Below the pieces are notes generated by a model. That model did not search any database, was not told where the DNA came from, and saw only the letters and a list, made by a program, of their open reading frames with translations. DNA of 33,759 nucleotides, from assembly GCA_043805315.1 (NCBI GenBank), contig JAZDID010000103.1, positions 1 to 33,759 on the forward strand, given 5' to 3'. Of the stretch, positions 7,932-15,786 are shown piece after piece. The translations under genes and the position numbers were made by a program. This stretch comes from JAHJEM01 sp043805315. Lineage in GTDB: Archaea > Nanobdellota > Nanobdellia > Woesearchaeales > JAHJEM01. Each line of letters opens with the position of its first letter. The first letter of the stretch is position 1.

Positions 7932-9119
7932 TCATTTTTTCTTGAATGAGACGTCCTCTTTGGTCACGAACATCTCTGGCTTGAGTGCTTTTCTTGCATG
8001 GCCCTGCGTGATGACCTTATCCCATTCGCGGGGATGCAGGCCTCCTTCTGGCCTGAGGATGTCGATGTTCTTCTCGCTGAACTTCTCGCCTTTCCTGATC
8101 GGCTTGATTGCGATGATGCTCTTTCTCACCAATCCCCTGATCTTCTGTTCAGAGGGCTGCGGCCGTTTGATGCCATCCCCCATGATGGCGGTGATGCTCG
8201 CGTCAAGCCCTTTCTGCTGGTATGCGTTGGTGAGGTCGATGTTCAGGTTCTTTTTCAGCTTTGCAAGGCAGTCCTTGAAATTGCTGAACTGCTGGCGCTC
8301 CATGAAGCGGATGGCCTGCACCATCTCAGTAAATTCATCTGGCTCCAGGCTTGCCTTGTGGTCAGGGCTTTTTGGGTTCTTGATCGTCCTGTCCAGGGTG
8401 ACATGCTTCTCGATTGTACAGGCGCCGTAGAAGACCGCGAGTAATGGAACAAGGATGCCCATGGTATGGTCAGAGTAGCCTGTCGATATGCCAGTGCTTT
8501 TCTGGATCGTGAGCATGGCGCTCAGGTTCACTTCCTCATATGGGCAGGGATAGTCTGTGGTGCAGTGCAGGAGGATGAGCTGGTCATTGCCTGCTGCGGT
8601 TATGGCGTGCACTGCCTCCTCAATCTCGTCCATGACTGCCATGCCAGTGCTGACGATCATGGGCTTTTTCAGCCGCGCGATGTTCTTAAGATGCGGAATG
8701 TTGGTGAGGTCGCCTGAACCGACCTTGTAGCTTGACACGCCGAGCTTGCGCAGGAGGTCCACACTCCATTTATTTGAGTGCGGTGTTGATTGGAAGATGA
8801 TTCCTTTGAGCTTGCAGTAGTCCTTAATCTTCTTGTGGAAGCTGGCATCGATTTCCAGGCTTTTCAGGAGTGCGTATTGGCTTTGCGTGCTTTTCAGGTT
8901 CTCCTGCTGGTACTTCGCCATCTTTGCTTTCTTGACAATGATCTTGTCTGCAGAAAAGGTCTGGAACTTCACGATGTCTGCACCTGCATCTGCCGCGGCG
9001 TCCACGAGCTTTATCGCGGACTCGAGCGAGCCTTCATGGTTCACGCCTGCTTCGGCAATGATGAGGACAGGGTTGCCTGGGCCGACCTGCCGGTCTTCTA
9101 TGTTAAATGCTATTTTCAT
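7932..9119 (-). CDS. legI: N-acetylneuraminate/legionaminate synthase, NeuB/LegI family
   Basis: This 395-aa enzyme condenses phosphoenolpyruvate with a six-carbon N-acetyl-mannosamine-type sugar to give a nonulosonic acid. The N-terminal TIM barrel carries IIAEAGVNHEGS, KFQTF, STGMA, HCTTDYP and the GYSDHTMG...EKHVTLDR region diagnostic of the family. The C-terminal part, about 325-390 (VRKSIIAIKPIRKGE...), is the antifreeze-like SAF domain that closes the active site of the partner subunit. ATG 9119 is preferred over the frame opening at 9140 because it sits 5 nt after the SDR stop and starts right at the first strand. LegI versus NeuB cannot be separated by motif; gene context favours a legionaminic-type product. 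Confidence 0.93.
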   Translation of the reverse strand: MKIAFNIEDRQVGPGNPVLIIAEAGVNHEGSLESAIKLVDAAADAGADIVKFQTFSADKIIVKKAKMAKYQQENLKSTQSQYALLKSLEIDASFHKKIKDYCKLKGIIFQSTPHSNKWSVDLLRKLGVSSYKVGSGDLTNIPHLKNIARLKKPMIVSTGMAVMDEIEEAVHAITAAGNDQLILLHCTTDYPCPYEEVNLSAMLTIQKSTGISTGYSDHTMGILVPLLAVFYGACTIEKHVTLDRTIKNPKSPDHKASLEPDEFTEMVQAIRFMERQQFSNFKDCLAKLKKNLNIDLTNAYQQKGLDASITAIMGDGIKRPQPSEQKIRGLVRKSIIAIKPIRKGEKFSEKNIDILRPEGGLHPREWDKVITQGHARKALKPEMFVTKEDVSFKKK

Positions 9120-9124
9120 GTTGC

Positions 9125-9928
9125 TCACCACGCAGTCCATCCGCCGTCGATCACCAGGTTCTGGCCGTTCATGTACGAGGACGCGTCAGAGCACAGGAAG
9201 AGGATGGGGCCTCTGAGATCTTCTTTCCTCGCCATTCGCCGCATGGGTGTGAATGCAGCGTATTTCTTCTCGAAATCATTCCCGCCTAATTGATGCTCGC
9301 TGACTCCGCCGATCGTGAGCGTATTTGTCCTGATGTTCTTTTCAGCATACATGCAGCAGAGCCATCGTGTAAAGTTGACAACTCCTGCTTTTGAGACAGA
9401 ATACACAGCCGGCGTCGTGATCTTTGCACCCTCATATAATTTTGTCGTCGGCCCGACGAGGCCATGGTAGGAGGAGATGTTGATGATGATGCCGCCGTCC
9501 TTGTTCTTCTGCATGTGCGGGACGGCTGCCTGGGCCATCAGGAACATGCCGGTGATATTCACAGCCATGACTGCGTTCCAGTCCTCGAGAGGGAAACTCT
9601 CGAATGGCGCAAAGAAGTTCTTTGATTTTGTCGCAGCATTATTGATCAGGACATCGATCTTCTTGTATTTCTTCATGACCGCGGCGGCAAGCTTTTGCAC
9701 AGACTCTTTTTTTGTCAGGTCGAGCAGGATTCCCGAAGGATCTGTATGGTATTTCTTCTTCAATTCCCTGGCAAGCGTCTCACACCTGCGCGTCTGCAGG
9801 TCTGCGATGACGACATTGGCGCCTGCCTCTGAGAGCACCTCTGCGTAAAAGCTTCCCAGGACTCCTGCCCCGCCGGTGATGATGATAACCTTTCCTTTGA
9901 CATCAAATATCTTCGCGTTCATGTTCAT
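9125..9928 (-). CDS. Short-chain dehydrogenase/reductase, PtmA-like
   Basis: A 267-aa classical SDR with TGGAGVLG (18-25), NNAA near 96-99, a serine pair at 152-153 and the catalytic Y176-x3-K180, ending in QNLVIDGGWTAW as is typical of the family. SDRs of this kind recur next to CMP-nonulosonate synthetases; Campylobacter jejuni PtmA lies in its legionaminic acid locus. The exact reaction is not shown by the sequence. The gene is 5 nt upstream of legI. ATG 9928 lies 28 nt after a TATA box, with a second ATG at 9922. It could also act in the wider glycan pathway rather than on the nonulosonate itself. Confidence 0.85.
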   Translation of the reverse strand: MNMNAKIFDVKGKVIIITGGAGVLGSFYAEVLSEAGANVVIADLQTRRCETLARELKKKYHTDPSGILLDLTKKESVQKLAAAVMKKYKKIDVLINNAATKSKNFFAPFESFPLEDWNAVMAVNITGMFLMAQAAVPHMQKNKDGGIIINISSYHGLVGPTTKLYEGAKITTPAVYSVSKAGVVNFTRWLCCMYAEKNIRTNTLTIGGVSEHQLGGNDFEKKYAAFTPMRRMARKEDLRGPILFLCSDASSYMNGQNLVIDGGWTAW

Positions 9929-9952
9929 ACAGTCATGGCAGAATGGGATGTG

Positions 9953-9960
9953 TTTTAAAA
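9953..9960 (-). promoter_or_regulatory. Possible internal TATA box before the SDR gene
   Basis: TTTTAAAA is centred about 28 nt before ATG 9928, in the gap after the CMP-nonulosonate synthetase stop. It could start a shorter transcript for the SDR and legI. An A/T-rich stretch here could also arise by chance. Confidence 0.4.
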
Positions 9961-9968
9961 AGTTTATC

Positions 9969-10679
9969 TTAATATTTCCTCTTTCTCATTATAAAATCCA
10001 GGAATTGGAACTCGATTTCAGAGTCAATGTGGCCTGCGCGTTCTTCAGGGATGATGATGGCTTTTGTCTTTTTTCCAAAGACAGTGTTCTGTTCCATGAG
10101 GATCTCTCTCCTGATGGCATACACTCCTGAGGTGATGGTATAGACCTTTGGGGCATCCTGGCGCCGGTAGATGGGTTTTTTCGGCTTTTTCACCACATGC
10201 ATGACGCCGTTCTTGTCAAACTCAACCATGTTGAAATAGGGGCTCCGGTCAGCCTCCACGACAGTGATGACCGTGTCAGCGTGCTCGTCAACAAGCTTTG
10301 CAATGCACTGGTCAATATCCTCGGCAGATCGCAATGGCGCTGTGGGGTCAAGAAGGACAATGATGTCTATCTTTCTTTTCAGCCTCTTTTCCATCTCTTT
10401 GACCGCGTGCTGGAGCACCGGATACATCGGCGTGTTGTCCTGGGCAAGTTCCTGAGGCCGGAGAAACGGGACTTCAGCCTTGTGTTTCCGTGCGACAGAC
10501 GCGATCTCCTGATCATCTGTCGAGACAATGAGCGTGTCGATATATGCGCTTTTCTGGGCTTGTTCAATGCTGTAGCATATGAGCGGTTTTCCTGCCAAGA
10601 GCCTGATATTCTTTTTTTTGATTCCTTTTGAGCCTCCGCGTGCAGGGATGACTCCGAGGATGAAATTATTCTTGTACAT
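9969..10679 (-). CDS. legF: CMP-nonulosonate (CMP-legionaminate/CMP-sialate) synthetase
   Basis: The product is 236 aa, the usual size of NeuA/LegF catalytic domains. It opens with the nucleotide-binding IPARGGSKGIKKKNI (11-25), followed by LICYSIEQA, VSTDDQEIA and LLDPTAPLRSAEDID, all typical of acylneuraminate cytidylyltransferases. The enzyme would couple CTP to the LegI product to make the activated donor used by the glycosyltransferase. ATG 10679 was chosen because it directly precedes the first strand; the frame extends upstream to 10838 but that part overlaps the neighbouring coding region and has no family similarity. It lies 44 nt downstream of the Gfo/Idh stop. Confidence 0.92.
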   Translation of the reverse strand: MYKNNFILGVIPARGGSKGIKKKNIRLLAGKPLICYSIEQAQKSAYIDTLIVSTDDQEIASVARKHKAEVPFLRPQELAQDNTPMYPVLQHAVKEMEKRLKRKIDIIVLLDPTAPLRSAEDIDQCIAKLVDEHADTVITVVEADRSPYFNMVEFDKNGVMHVVKKPKKPIYRRQDAPKVYTITSGVYAIRREILMEQNTVFGKKTKAIIIPEERAGHIDSEIEFQFLDFIMRKRKY

Positions 10680-10723
10680 GCGTATCCTTTTCCAGGTGTT
10701 CCTTTTCCGTGCGTGTTCTTTTT

Positions 10724-11740
10724 CTATAAGTTTACTGTCTTTTTTAAATCTGCTGATTGTTTTGCTTTCATGCAGATTCCAAGGACTGCTTTTCCCTCTT
10801 CTAAAGAAATAAGCGGCTGCTTGTTTCTCTTGATGCACTCTAAAAAGTGCTGGAGCTCTGCAATGTACATATCATCAGAATCCTCCCTGTTCAGGTCAAG
10901 AAATTCCTTTTTCAGCAGGTCTTTCTGAACGCGGGTTATTTCTATTTTCTTGGAAATCAGGTCAGCAGAGAGCTGTCCTTTGGTGAACAGGATCTTCAAT
11001 GTTCGTATCGGCTCTCTCTGCAGATAGTCAAGGTGGATGCTGCAGTGGGCTCCACTGTTGTAGGTGAGAAGTATCTCGGCAAGATCCTCTGTGTCTATAT
11101 CAAGATCACTGACCTTGGCTGCAGAACATGTAATCTCGCGGGGAGCTCCTGCAAGCCAATAGCAATAATCAATCTCATGGCTGAGGTCAAGGATGACTCC
11201 GCCGCCGAGCTCTTTTTTTGCACTGTAGTTCCGAGTGTAATCTACCCCTTTGCGCCAAGCAGGGAGATAAGACCCGACTTCTGCCCGCAGGAACATGATC
11301 TTTCCAAGCTGCCCTGAATCAACAATCTTCTTGGCTTTTTTCACAACAGGATGGAATCTCAGGCAATAACCGACCATGATGACTGCGCGCTGTTTCTGTG
11401 CAGCCGAGATGAGTTTATCCACCTGCGTCATATTGTGAGAGAGCGGCTTTTCAATAAGAATATTCTTGCAGAAGGGAATGACTGATAGTGCGGTGCTCAC
11501 GTGAAGCGCGGGCGGATTACAGATCAGGCATACATCGGGCTTTTTTCTTGCTGATCTTGCGAGATCGAATGAGACAGTGATCTTTCCTGGAAACTCCTGC
11601 TGGAGCTCTTCAAGACGGGCATTCTTTTTCCTTGAGCTTCTCAGAATTTCGAATGTCGCGCTCTTGTCGAGCTTGACAAGGTTTCTGACATGCCGTGCGC
11701 CAATCGAACCCAGGCCGATGATGAGGTATTTCGTTCTCAT
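10724..11740 (-). CDS. Gfo/Idh/MocA-family NAD(P)-dependent oxidoreductase
   Basis: A 338-aa protein with the N-terminal Rossmann motif GLGSIG (9-14), the family signature EKP (97-99) and the C-terminal GGGVILDLSHEIDYCYWL segment found in sugar-acting members. It probably oxidises or reduces a sugar or nucleotide-sugar ring position with NAD(P). Gfo/Idh genes often sit beside NeuA-like and SDR genes in nonulosonate loci, and the order here (Gfo/Idh, CMP-synthetase, SDR, synthase) repeats that pattern. What the pair contributes is unknown. A 16-bp tandem duplication at its start codon separates it from the flippase gene. Confidence 0.87.
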   Translation of the reverse strand: MRTKYLIIGLGSIGARHVRNLVKLDKSATFEILRSSRKKNARLEELQQEFPGKITVSFDLARSARKKPDVCLICNPPALHVSTALSVIPFCKNILIEKPLSHNMTQVDKLISAAQKQRAVIMVGYCLRFHPVVKKAKKIVDSGQLGKIMFLRAEVGSYLPAWRKGVDYTRNYSAKKELGGGVILDLSHEIDYCYWLAGAPREITCSAAKVSDLDIDTEDLAEILLTYNSGAHCSIHLDYLQREPIRTLKILFTKGQLSADLISKKIEITRVQKDLLKKEFLDLNREDSDDMYIAELQHFLECIKRNKQPLISLEEGKAVLGICMKAKQSADLKKTVNL

Positions 11741-11767
11741 TTTCTCACACGCTCATTTTCTCACAAG
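11736..11767. repeat. 16-bp tandem duplication at the flippase/oxidoreductase junction
   Basis: Two copies, CTCATTTTCTCACACG and CTCATTTTCTCACAAG, differ at one base. On the minus strand the first-transcribed copy carries the flippase stop within AAAATGAG, and the second copy carries the oxidoreductase ATG in the same sequence. Confidence 0.9.
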
Positions 11768-13243
11768 CCCGATGATTTTATTCTTGAACAGGATATTCTT
11801 TATGATGGTAATCTCTTCTTTTATAAATACTTTTGTCAGGAAGAGCGAGGCAAAATAAATTATTGCGACAAGGATGATGGTAAGGATTTTCATATAATAG
11901 GTCGCGGGATGCACAAACAGGAGGCAGAGGATCATGATGCCGGTTGAAAGCAGTATCCTCTCAATCTTGAGATATGCGGGCATGAGCTTGATTTTCTTCT
12001 TTGTCAACAAAAGCAGGCCGGTTGCCATGAACAGGTAGCTGGCGAGGGTTGAAAGTGCTGCGCCCTGAAGAGAAAGCTTTGGAATAAGTATGATGTTCAG
12101 GCCGATATTCAGGATCGCTCCTAAGGAATAGATGATCCCGATCTCCTTTGTCTTGTGCTGCGAGAGCACGTGTTGGTATATGACAAACCCGATGAATGCA
12201 AAAAGCGGGAAAAGGAAAAGATAGGGAACAACCTCTGCGCTCGCCAGGTATGCTGATCCAGAGATCAGGGTTATGATCTCTTTTCTGAGCAAGAGAAAAC
12301 CAAAAATGGCAGGAAGAATGATGATGAGTCCGTATTTCAGCGAGATGTTCTGGAGCAGGTCATCCTTGTCATGCTGCTTTTTTTTAGCCTGCTCGACAAA
12401 ATACGGATACAGGACTGTGGTGATGGTCGCGCCAAGGGTCAGGATCACGCCCAGTATTGAATAGGGCAGGGAATAGAGCGCGACTCGCGAGGGGTTTTCA
12501 AAATAGTTGATGATATACCTGTCGCTGAGAGAGATTGCCCAGGTGGAAACAAGGGCAGGGATGAGCGGAAGGCTGAAGAAGAGCGCTTTTTTTGCGCGTT
12601 TCAGGCTGACAAGCGCTTTCAGCATTCCTCCTTTCAGCTCTGCAGAGAAACGCAGGATAAGAAAAAAGGCGGTTACCAAAAAGCTCACAGCCCACAGGAG
12701 GAAAACCTGCCGGATGGTGAGAGATTTTCGTACCAAAAAGAAAAGGATGATCAGGATAATCCATACGTTGTTCTTGAGAAAGTCTATGATATTCGCATAG
12801 CTGATCTCTTTCTTGGCAAAATAATAGGCATACAGCAAGCGGAGGATGACGCCGAAAAAGATGATGACGATGCAATAATAGTAGAGGTCAGGATATGATT
12901 CGAGCTTGTTGATGTGCAAGAACCAGTTTCTCAAATAGGGAAGGAATGCAATGATTACAAAAAAGAAGAACAGGACAATGTTTATCAGCACACTGGAGAG
13001 AAAATCCTTTATCCGCTCTCCCTGACGCTCTGCAGGCAGCTTGGTTATGATATATTGGGAAAGGGCGAATTCAAGCAGGACCACAAAGAGCTGGGTGAAT
13101 GAGTAATACAATGAATACACGCCATATTCCTGAAGGCTGAGGGTTCTGGTCAGCACAAACGGCAGGAAGGGTGCAATGATCATGCCGAGGAGAATAATGA
13201 TATAGCTAAACTCTATCTGCCGCACTATCTTTTTTTGGTCCAT
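11753..13243 (-). CDS. Wzx/MATE-like oligosaccharide flippase
   Basis: This 496-aa, very hydrophobic protein has roughly a dozen to fourteen membrane spans. It starts with a short charged stretch and FSYIIILLGMIIAPFLPFVLTRTLSLQEYGVYSLYY, the usual N-terminus of polysaccharide-biosynthesis flippases, and has SLSDRYIINYF in mid-protein. It would turn lipid-linked oligosaccharides across the membrane before the GT39 or other outer-face enzymes act. ATG 13243 is the first in-frame ATG and no strong Shine-Dalgarno site is seen. A weak TATA-like CATAAAAG lies near 13306-13313, close to the mobile-element remnant, so expression may depend on read-through or on that region. Confidence 0.9.
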   Translation of the reverse strand: MDQKKIVRQIEFSYIIILLGMIIAPFLPFVLTRTLSLQEYGVYSLYYSFTQLFVVLLEFALSQYIITKLPAERQGERIKDFLSSVLINIVLFFFFVIIAFLPYLRNWFLHINKLESYPDLYYYCIVIIFFGVILRLLYAYYFAKKEISYANIIDFLKNNVWIILIILFFLVRKSLTIRQVFLLWAVSFLVTAFFLILRFSAELKGGMLKALVSLKRAKKALFFSLPLIPALVSTWAISLSDRYIINYFENPSRVALYSLPYSILGVILTLGATITTVLYPYFVEQAKKKQHDKDDLLQNISLKYGLIIILPAIFGFLLLRKEIITLISGSAYLASAEVVPYLFLFPLFAFIGFVIYQHVLSQHKTKEIGIIYSLGAILNIGLNIILIPKLSLQGAALSTLASYLFMATGLLLLTKKKIKLMPAYLKIERILLSTGIMILCLLFVHPATYYMKILTIILVAIIYFASLFLTKVFIKEEITIIKNILFKNKIIGLVRK

Positions 13244-13330
13244 GTTGACGAATCCGTGTTTTTTTCTTACAGCGCTGCCTTCCTCGCTCCAGTAGAATAG
13301 AACTTGCTTTTATGTCTTTCTAAAGAAAAT

Positions 13331-13462
13331 GTATTTGTTTAGCACCTTCGAAATCCTCGTCTGTGCATCAGAGAGCCCTGCGTTCCCGTAGGGAGCATCC
13401 CCTCGCGACGGGCAGGCTTCGTCACTTGAATGGATTTCGACCTTAGGGCGCTAAACAAATAC
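13331..13462. mobile_element. 132-bp MITE-like element with 13-bp terminal inverted repeats and 8-bp target duplication
   Basis: The ends are perfect 13-bp inverted repeats, GTATTTGTTTAGC at 13331-13343 and its complement at 13450-13462. Second inverted 9-mers, TCGAAATCC (13348-13356) and GGATTTCGA (13432-13440), lie just inside. Identical AAGAAAAT octamers directly flank the element at 13323-13330 and 13463-13470, as expected of a target-site duplication. The core (about 13377-13416) can fold into nested hairpins (CCTG/CAGG, CCCGT/ACGGG, AGGG/CCCT). There is no coding capacity, so a transposase would have to act in trans. No second copy was found in the window. A structured RNA is the alternative, but the flanking duplication favours transposition. 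Confidence 0.75.
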
Positions 13463-13509
13463 AAGAAAATGTCTTGTCTCACCGGTGCGGTATGAGGAAA
13501 GAATGCGCA

Positions 13510-14547
13510 TTAATTAGGCCTGTCCTGGTCACCATCACCTTTGGTGACATACCAATTGTCGCTGTCAAGAATTCTCTTGTCAAACAATTCCTGATTGATC
13601 GGCTTGAAACAGAATGGAATAGTCTTTCTGACCCGATCAATGGGATTAAAGAGCAGGGGAATGTCAGTGTAGGGTTCTTTGTCTGCATTGGCAAATCCTG
13701 CGTTGCGCAGTGCGTGCTCATGGAATTTGCCTGTGGAGAAACAGTCGATGAGGTCGATCTTTTCCTTCTTTGCCCAGTCATGAGTCATCAGCAGTGTTTG
13801 CTCTTCAGCATCATCTGCTGAGACGAAATCCACAATTCTCGCTATCCTGAAGCCAGGAGGCTCTTCAATCCTCAGGATAATGAACGAGACAATATGATCA
13901 TGTTTCTTTCCGACGAACAGGTGGTATTTGAGGAGAGGATGGTCTGCATATCTCCAGTTCAAATAGTCTGCATCCCGATTAATGGAGATAGGATATTTAC
14001 CTCTCATTTTTTTCCAGAATGAGTCTATTGCACGGTCAAAGCGGGTGAGCTGCTGGAAGTCATGGCTTCCTTTTCTCGGCGCGATTTTTACTGTTGAAAG
14101 CGGAATCTCTTTCTTGCTGAACACGCTGCATTTATTTGACATGATGCACACCGCTCTGTGTAAAGGGGGCATCTCGGTCCATTTGAGCTTTTCATACAAT
14201 TCCTTTCCCTGTTCTCCATAGCCGGTGTTCAGGAGAAGATCATATTCTTTTTCTGTCTCAAGCACCAGCCGGGGGCCAAGGCCGAGCTTTCTGTACTCTT
14301 CATCAATCATGAGGTTGACAAGATATGCTCCAGTGACATCTTTCCCAAAGTAATTATACCTGGCAGGAATCCTGCCGAGCATGCCCACGATCTGCTCCTT
14401 GATTTTAAGGATTCTCACGTTAAAGGATGGACTGTTCCTGGTGAAAAAATAGCAGAAGAAATTCTCATTGCAGAGGATATATTTCTTGTGATAATTCTTC
14501 TCGATAAAATGCTGTAACGCAGCAAGATCCTTTTTCTCAAGTTCCAT
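13510..14547 (-). CDS. GNAT-fold acyltransferase-like protein of glycan clusters
   Basis: The 345-aa product appears to have two GNAT-like halves. The first has KIKEQIVGMLGRIPARYNYFG and VNLMIDEEYRKLGLGPRLV, which resembles the acyl-thioester pyrophosphate-binding loop. The second is introduced by DADYLNWRYADHP and HLFVGKKHDHIVSFIILR, a pattern common in surface-glycan GNATs. It is the last gene of the acyl-carrier module and starts 6 nt after the MaoC-like stop. By position it is a good candidate to transfer the carrier-bound acyl group to a sugar amine or hydroxyl. That role, and use of ACP rather than CoA thioesters, is inference. Confidence 0.7.
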   Translation of the reverse strand: MELEKKDLAALQHFIEKNYHKKYILCNENFFCYFFTRNSPSFNVRILKIKEQIVGMLGRIPARYNYFGKDVTGAYLVNLMIDEEYRKLGLGPRLVLETEKEYDLLLNTGYGEQGKELYEKLKWTEMPPLHRAVCIMSNKCSVFSKKEIPLSTVKIAPRKGSHDFQQLTRFDRAIDSFWKKMRGKYPISINRDADYLNWRYADHPLLKYHLFVGKKHDHIVSFIILRIEEPPGFRIARIVDFVSADDAEEQTLLMTHDWAKKEKIDLIDCFSTGKFHEHALRNAGFANADKEPYTDIPLLFNPIDRVRKTIPFCFKPINQELFDKRILDSDNWYVTKGDGDQDRPN

Positions 14548-14553
14548 TGTACC

Positions 14554-14961
14554 TCAGAGCCCTTCAACGATCTTGACCACTGCCTCTCCAAGCACGCAAA
14601 CCTCTCCCTTGCTGTTGAGCACCTCATTCTTGATCGTGACTGTCTTGATGTGCGGGTTCATGTGGATTATTGTTCCTTTCACCGTGATCTCTTCGCCAAT
14701 ATAGACTGGCTTGGTGAATTTGGCTGTCTGGCTCAGGCAGATCGAGCTTCCGCCCGGTAGTACAGTTCCATAGAATCTTGAAAAATAAGAAAGGATGTGG
14801 AAGCCGTAGGCGATGCGCTCGTCGAAGCCGGCAGTCTGTGCAAACTCGTCATCATTATGCACCGGAGAAGTGTCTCCTGAAAACTGCTTGAATTCCTCAT
14901 GGCTCTTTTTGGTGAGCTTGAGCGTGAATTGCGCGTGCTGTCCAATCTTGAGATCTTCCAT
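14554..14961 (-). CDS. MaoC-like (R)-specific enoyl-thioester hydratase, hotdog fold
   Basis: The product is 135 aa, the size of single-domain R-hydratases such as PhaJ. The hydratase motif FSGDTSPVHNDDEFAQTAGF holds the expected catalytic D30 and H35; the usual HG after it is YG (IAYGFHILSYFS). Such enzymes add or remove water at C2-C3 of acyl thioesters. Next to an ACP and an FkbH protein it could process the carrier-bound three-carbon unit, for example by removing the 3-hydroxyl. Fatty-acid chemistry is less likely because no ketosynthase or enoyl reductase lies nearby. ATG 14961 was chosen (1-nt gap from the ACP stop); ATG 14970, overlapping the ACP gene, is also possible. Confidence 0.85.
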   Translation of the reverse strand: MEDLKIGQHAQFTLKLTKKSHEEFKQFSGDTSPVHNDDEFAQTAGFDERIAYGFHILSYFSRFYGTVLPGGSSICLSQTAKFTKPVYIGEEITVKGTIIHMNPHIKTVTIKNEVLNSKGEVCVLGEAVVKIVEGL

Positions 14962-14962
14962 C

Positions 14963-15193
14963 TTATGCATGTTTGTTCAGGAAATCAAGGATTTTCTTGT
15001 AACTGGTGAGTGTGATGGATGCTTCCAGGGGAATCGTGAGCTTGAACTCTTTTTCTATCTCATTGATGAGCAAGAGATGATTGACAGAGTCCCATGCTTT
15101 CTCGTTTTCCTGGCTCAGTTCTTTTGTGACCTTTTCTTTTTGCAGGGAAAGGACAGTGGAGATGATGGAGACTAGTTTTGTTTCAGTGTTCAT
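14963..15193 (-). CDS. Acyl carrier protein
   Basis: This 76-aa acidic, helical protein has the attachment motif AWDSVNHLLLINEIEKEF, with S36 as the expected 4'-phosphopantetheine site. Length and Ser position match stand-alone bacterial ACPs. The last helix (SYKKILDFLNKHA) is also typical. It should be activated by the holo-ACP synthase encoded two genes upstream and loaded by the FkbH protein encoded between them. Its ATG overlaps the FkbH C-part stop (15190-15193). ACPs are uncommon in archaea, so a carrier with its own synthase suggests a dedicated, perhaps bacterially derived module. Confidence 0.93.
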   Translation of the reverse strand: MNTETKLVSIISTVLSLQKEKVTKELSQENEKAWDSVNHLLLINEIEKEFKLTIPLEASITLTSYKKILDFLNKHA

Positions 15194-15786
15194 GCTCGTG
15201 TCGCTCGTGTCGCGGGTGATTTTGGCTGGAGAAGCGTGAGATGGCCCGGCATCTTGAGCAGCGTGAAGTCTGCAATCTCAAATATCCCTTCTCCCTTTTT
15301 GGTAAAATGATTTCCGGGATAGAAATCTTTCACCAGACTGTTCTTCTCTGTCGGGGTAAACGCGCCCAGGAGCTTTTTCAACTTTTCTTTCTGGGCAAGC
15401 TGTGCAATATAGGCAAGGATGGCCTTTTCAACATCCCTTCCGATAATCCGGCAGCTGAGCAGCAGGGTGTCAATCTCCCAGCTATCCCTTGTTTTCTTGT
15501 CCAGGATAAAGACCCCGGTCAGGCCGTTATCGCCAAATTTATCTTTGACATTCACGCTAAAAACAAGATGCCTGCCGTCCTTCATAAAGTTCTTGATGTC
15601 CTCTTCTGTGTATCTTCTGGTGGTCAGGTTGAACTGGTTTGTCTTCTTGGTAAGCTGGGAGATCCTGGGAATCGTGAACTCATTTGCCTCCTGAATATCG
15701 ACAGTGATATCGAGTTTTCTTAGGAATTCAGCCATATCTGTGTATTGGTCTTTGAGCGCATTGCGCTGTCTCTGCTGGAAATACAT
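15190..15786 (-). CDS. FkbH-like protein, C-terminal domain in a separate frame
   Basis: The 198-aa product matches the C-terminal third of FkbH-family proteins: QQRQRNALKDQY, then ANEFTIPRISQLTKKTNQFNLTTRRYTEEDI, GDNGLTGVFIL, WEIDTLLLSCRIIGRDVE and a final KDFYPGNHF. In ordinary FkbH proteins this follows the HAD domain without a break. Here it is shifted by one base relative to the upstream frame, at a GGGAGAGAGATG run (15784-15795). The ATG at 15786 lies right after that run and could allow independent start by reinitiation, giving a two-chain FkbH. A recent frameshift mutation or a base-calling error are the alternatives. The last residues (ATRATRA) look like a ragged C-terminus. Confidence 0.85.
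   Translation of the reverse strand: MYFQQRQRNALKDQYTDMAEFLRKLDITVDIQEANEFTIPRISQLTKKTNQFNLTTRRYTEEDIKNFMKDGRHLVFSVNVKDKFGDNGLTGVFILDKKTRDSWEIDTLLLSCRIIGRDVEKAILAYIAQLAQKEKLKKLLGAFTPTEKNSLVKDFYPGNHFTKKGEGIFEIADFTLLKMPGHLTLLQPKSPATRATRA

Noticed and set aside
2893..9119. Pseudaminic acid pathway
   Set aside because: The epimerase gene is NeuC/LegG-like; PseG, the sugar-nucleotide hydrolase needed for pseudaminic acid, was not seen.
13331..13462. Reading the inverted-repeat element as a tRNA, attC site, RNase P or SRP RNA
   Set aside because: No anticodon arm or acceptor pairing, no attC-type core sites in the correct orientation and no RNase P or SRP signature; flanking 8-bp duplications fit a transposed element better.
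14554..15193. ACP and MaoC-like genes as part of a fatty-acid synthase
   Set aside because: No ketosynthase, ketoreductase, enoyl reductase or malonyl transferase is present, while FkbH and sugar enzymes surround them.
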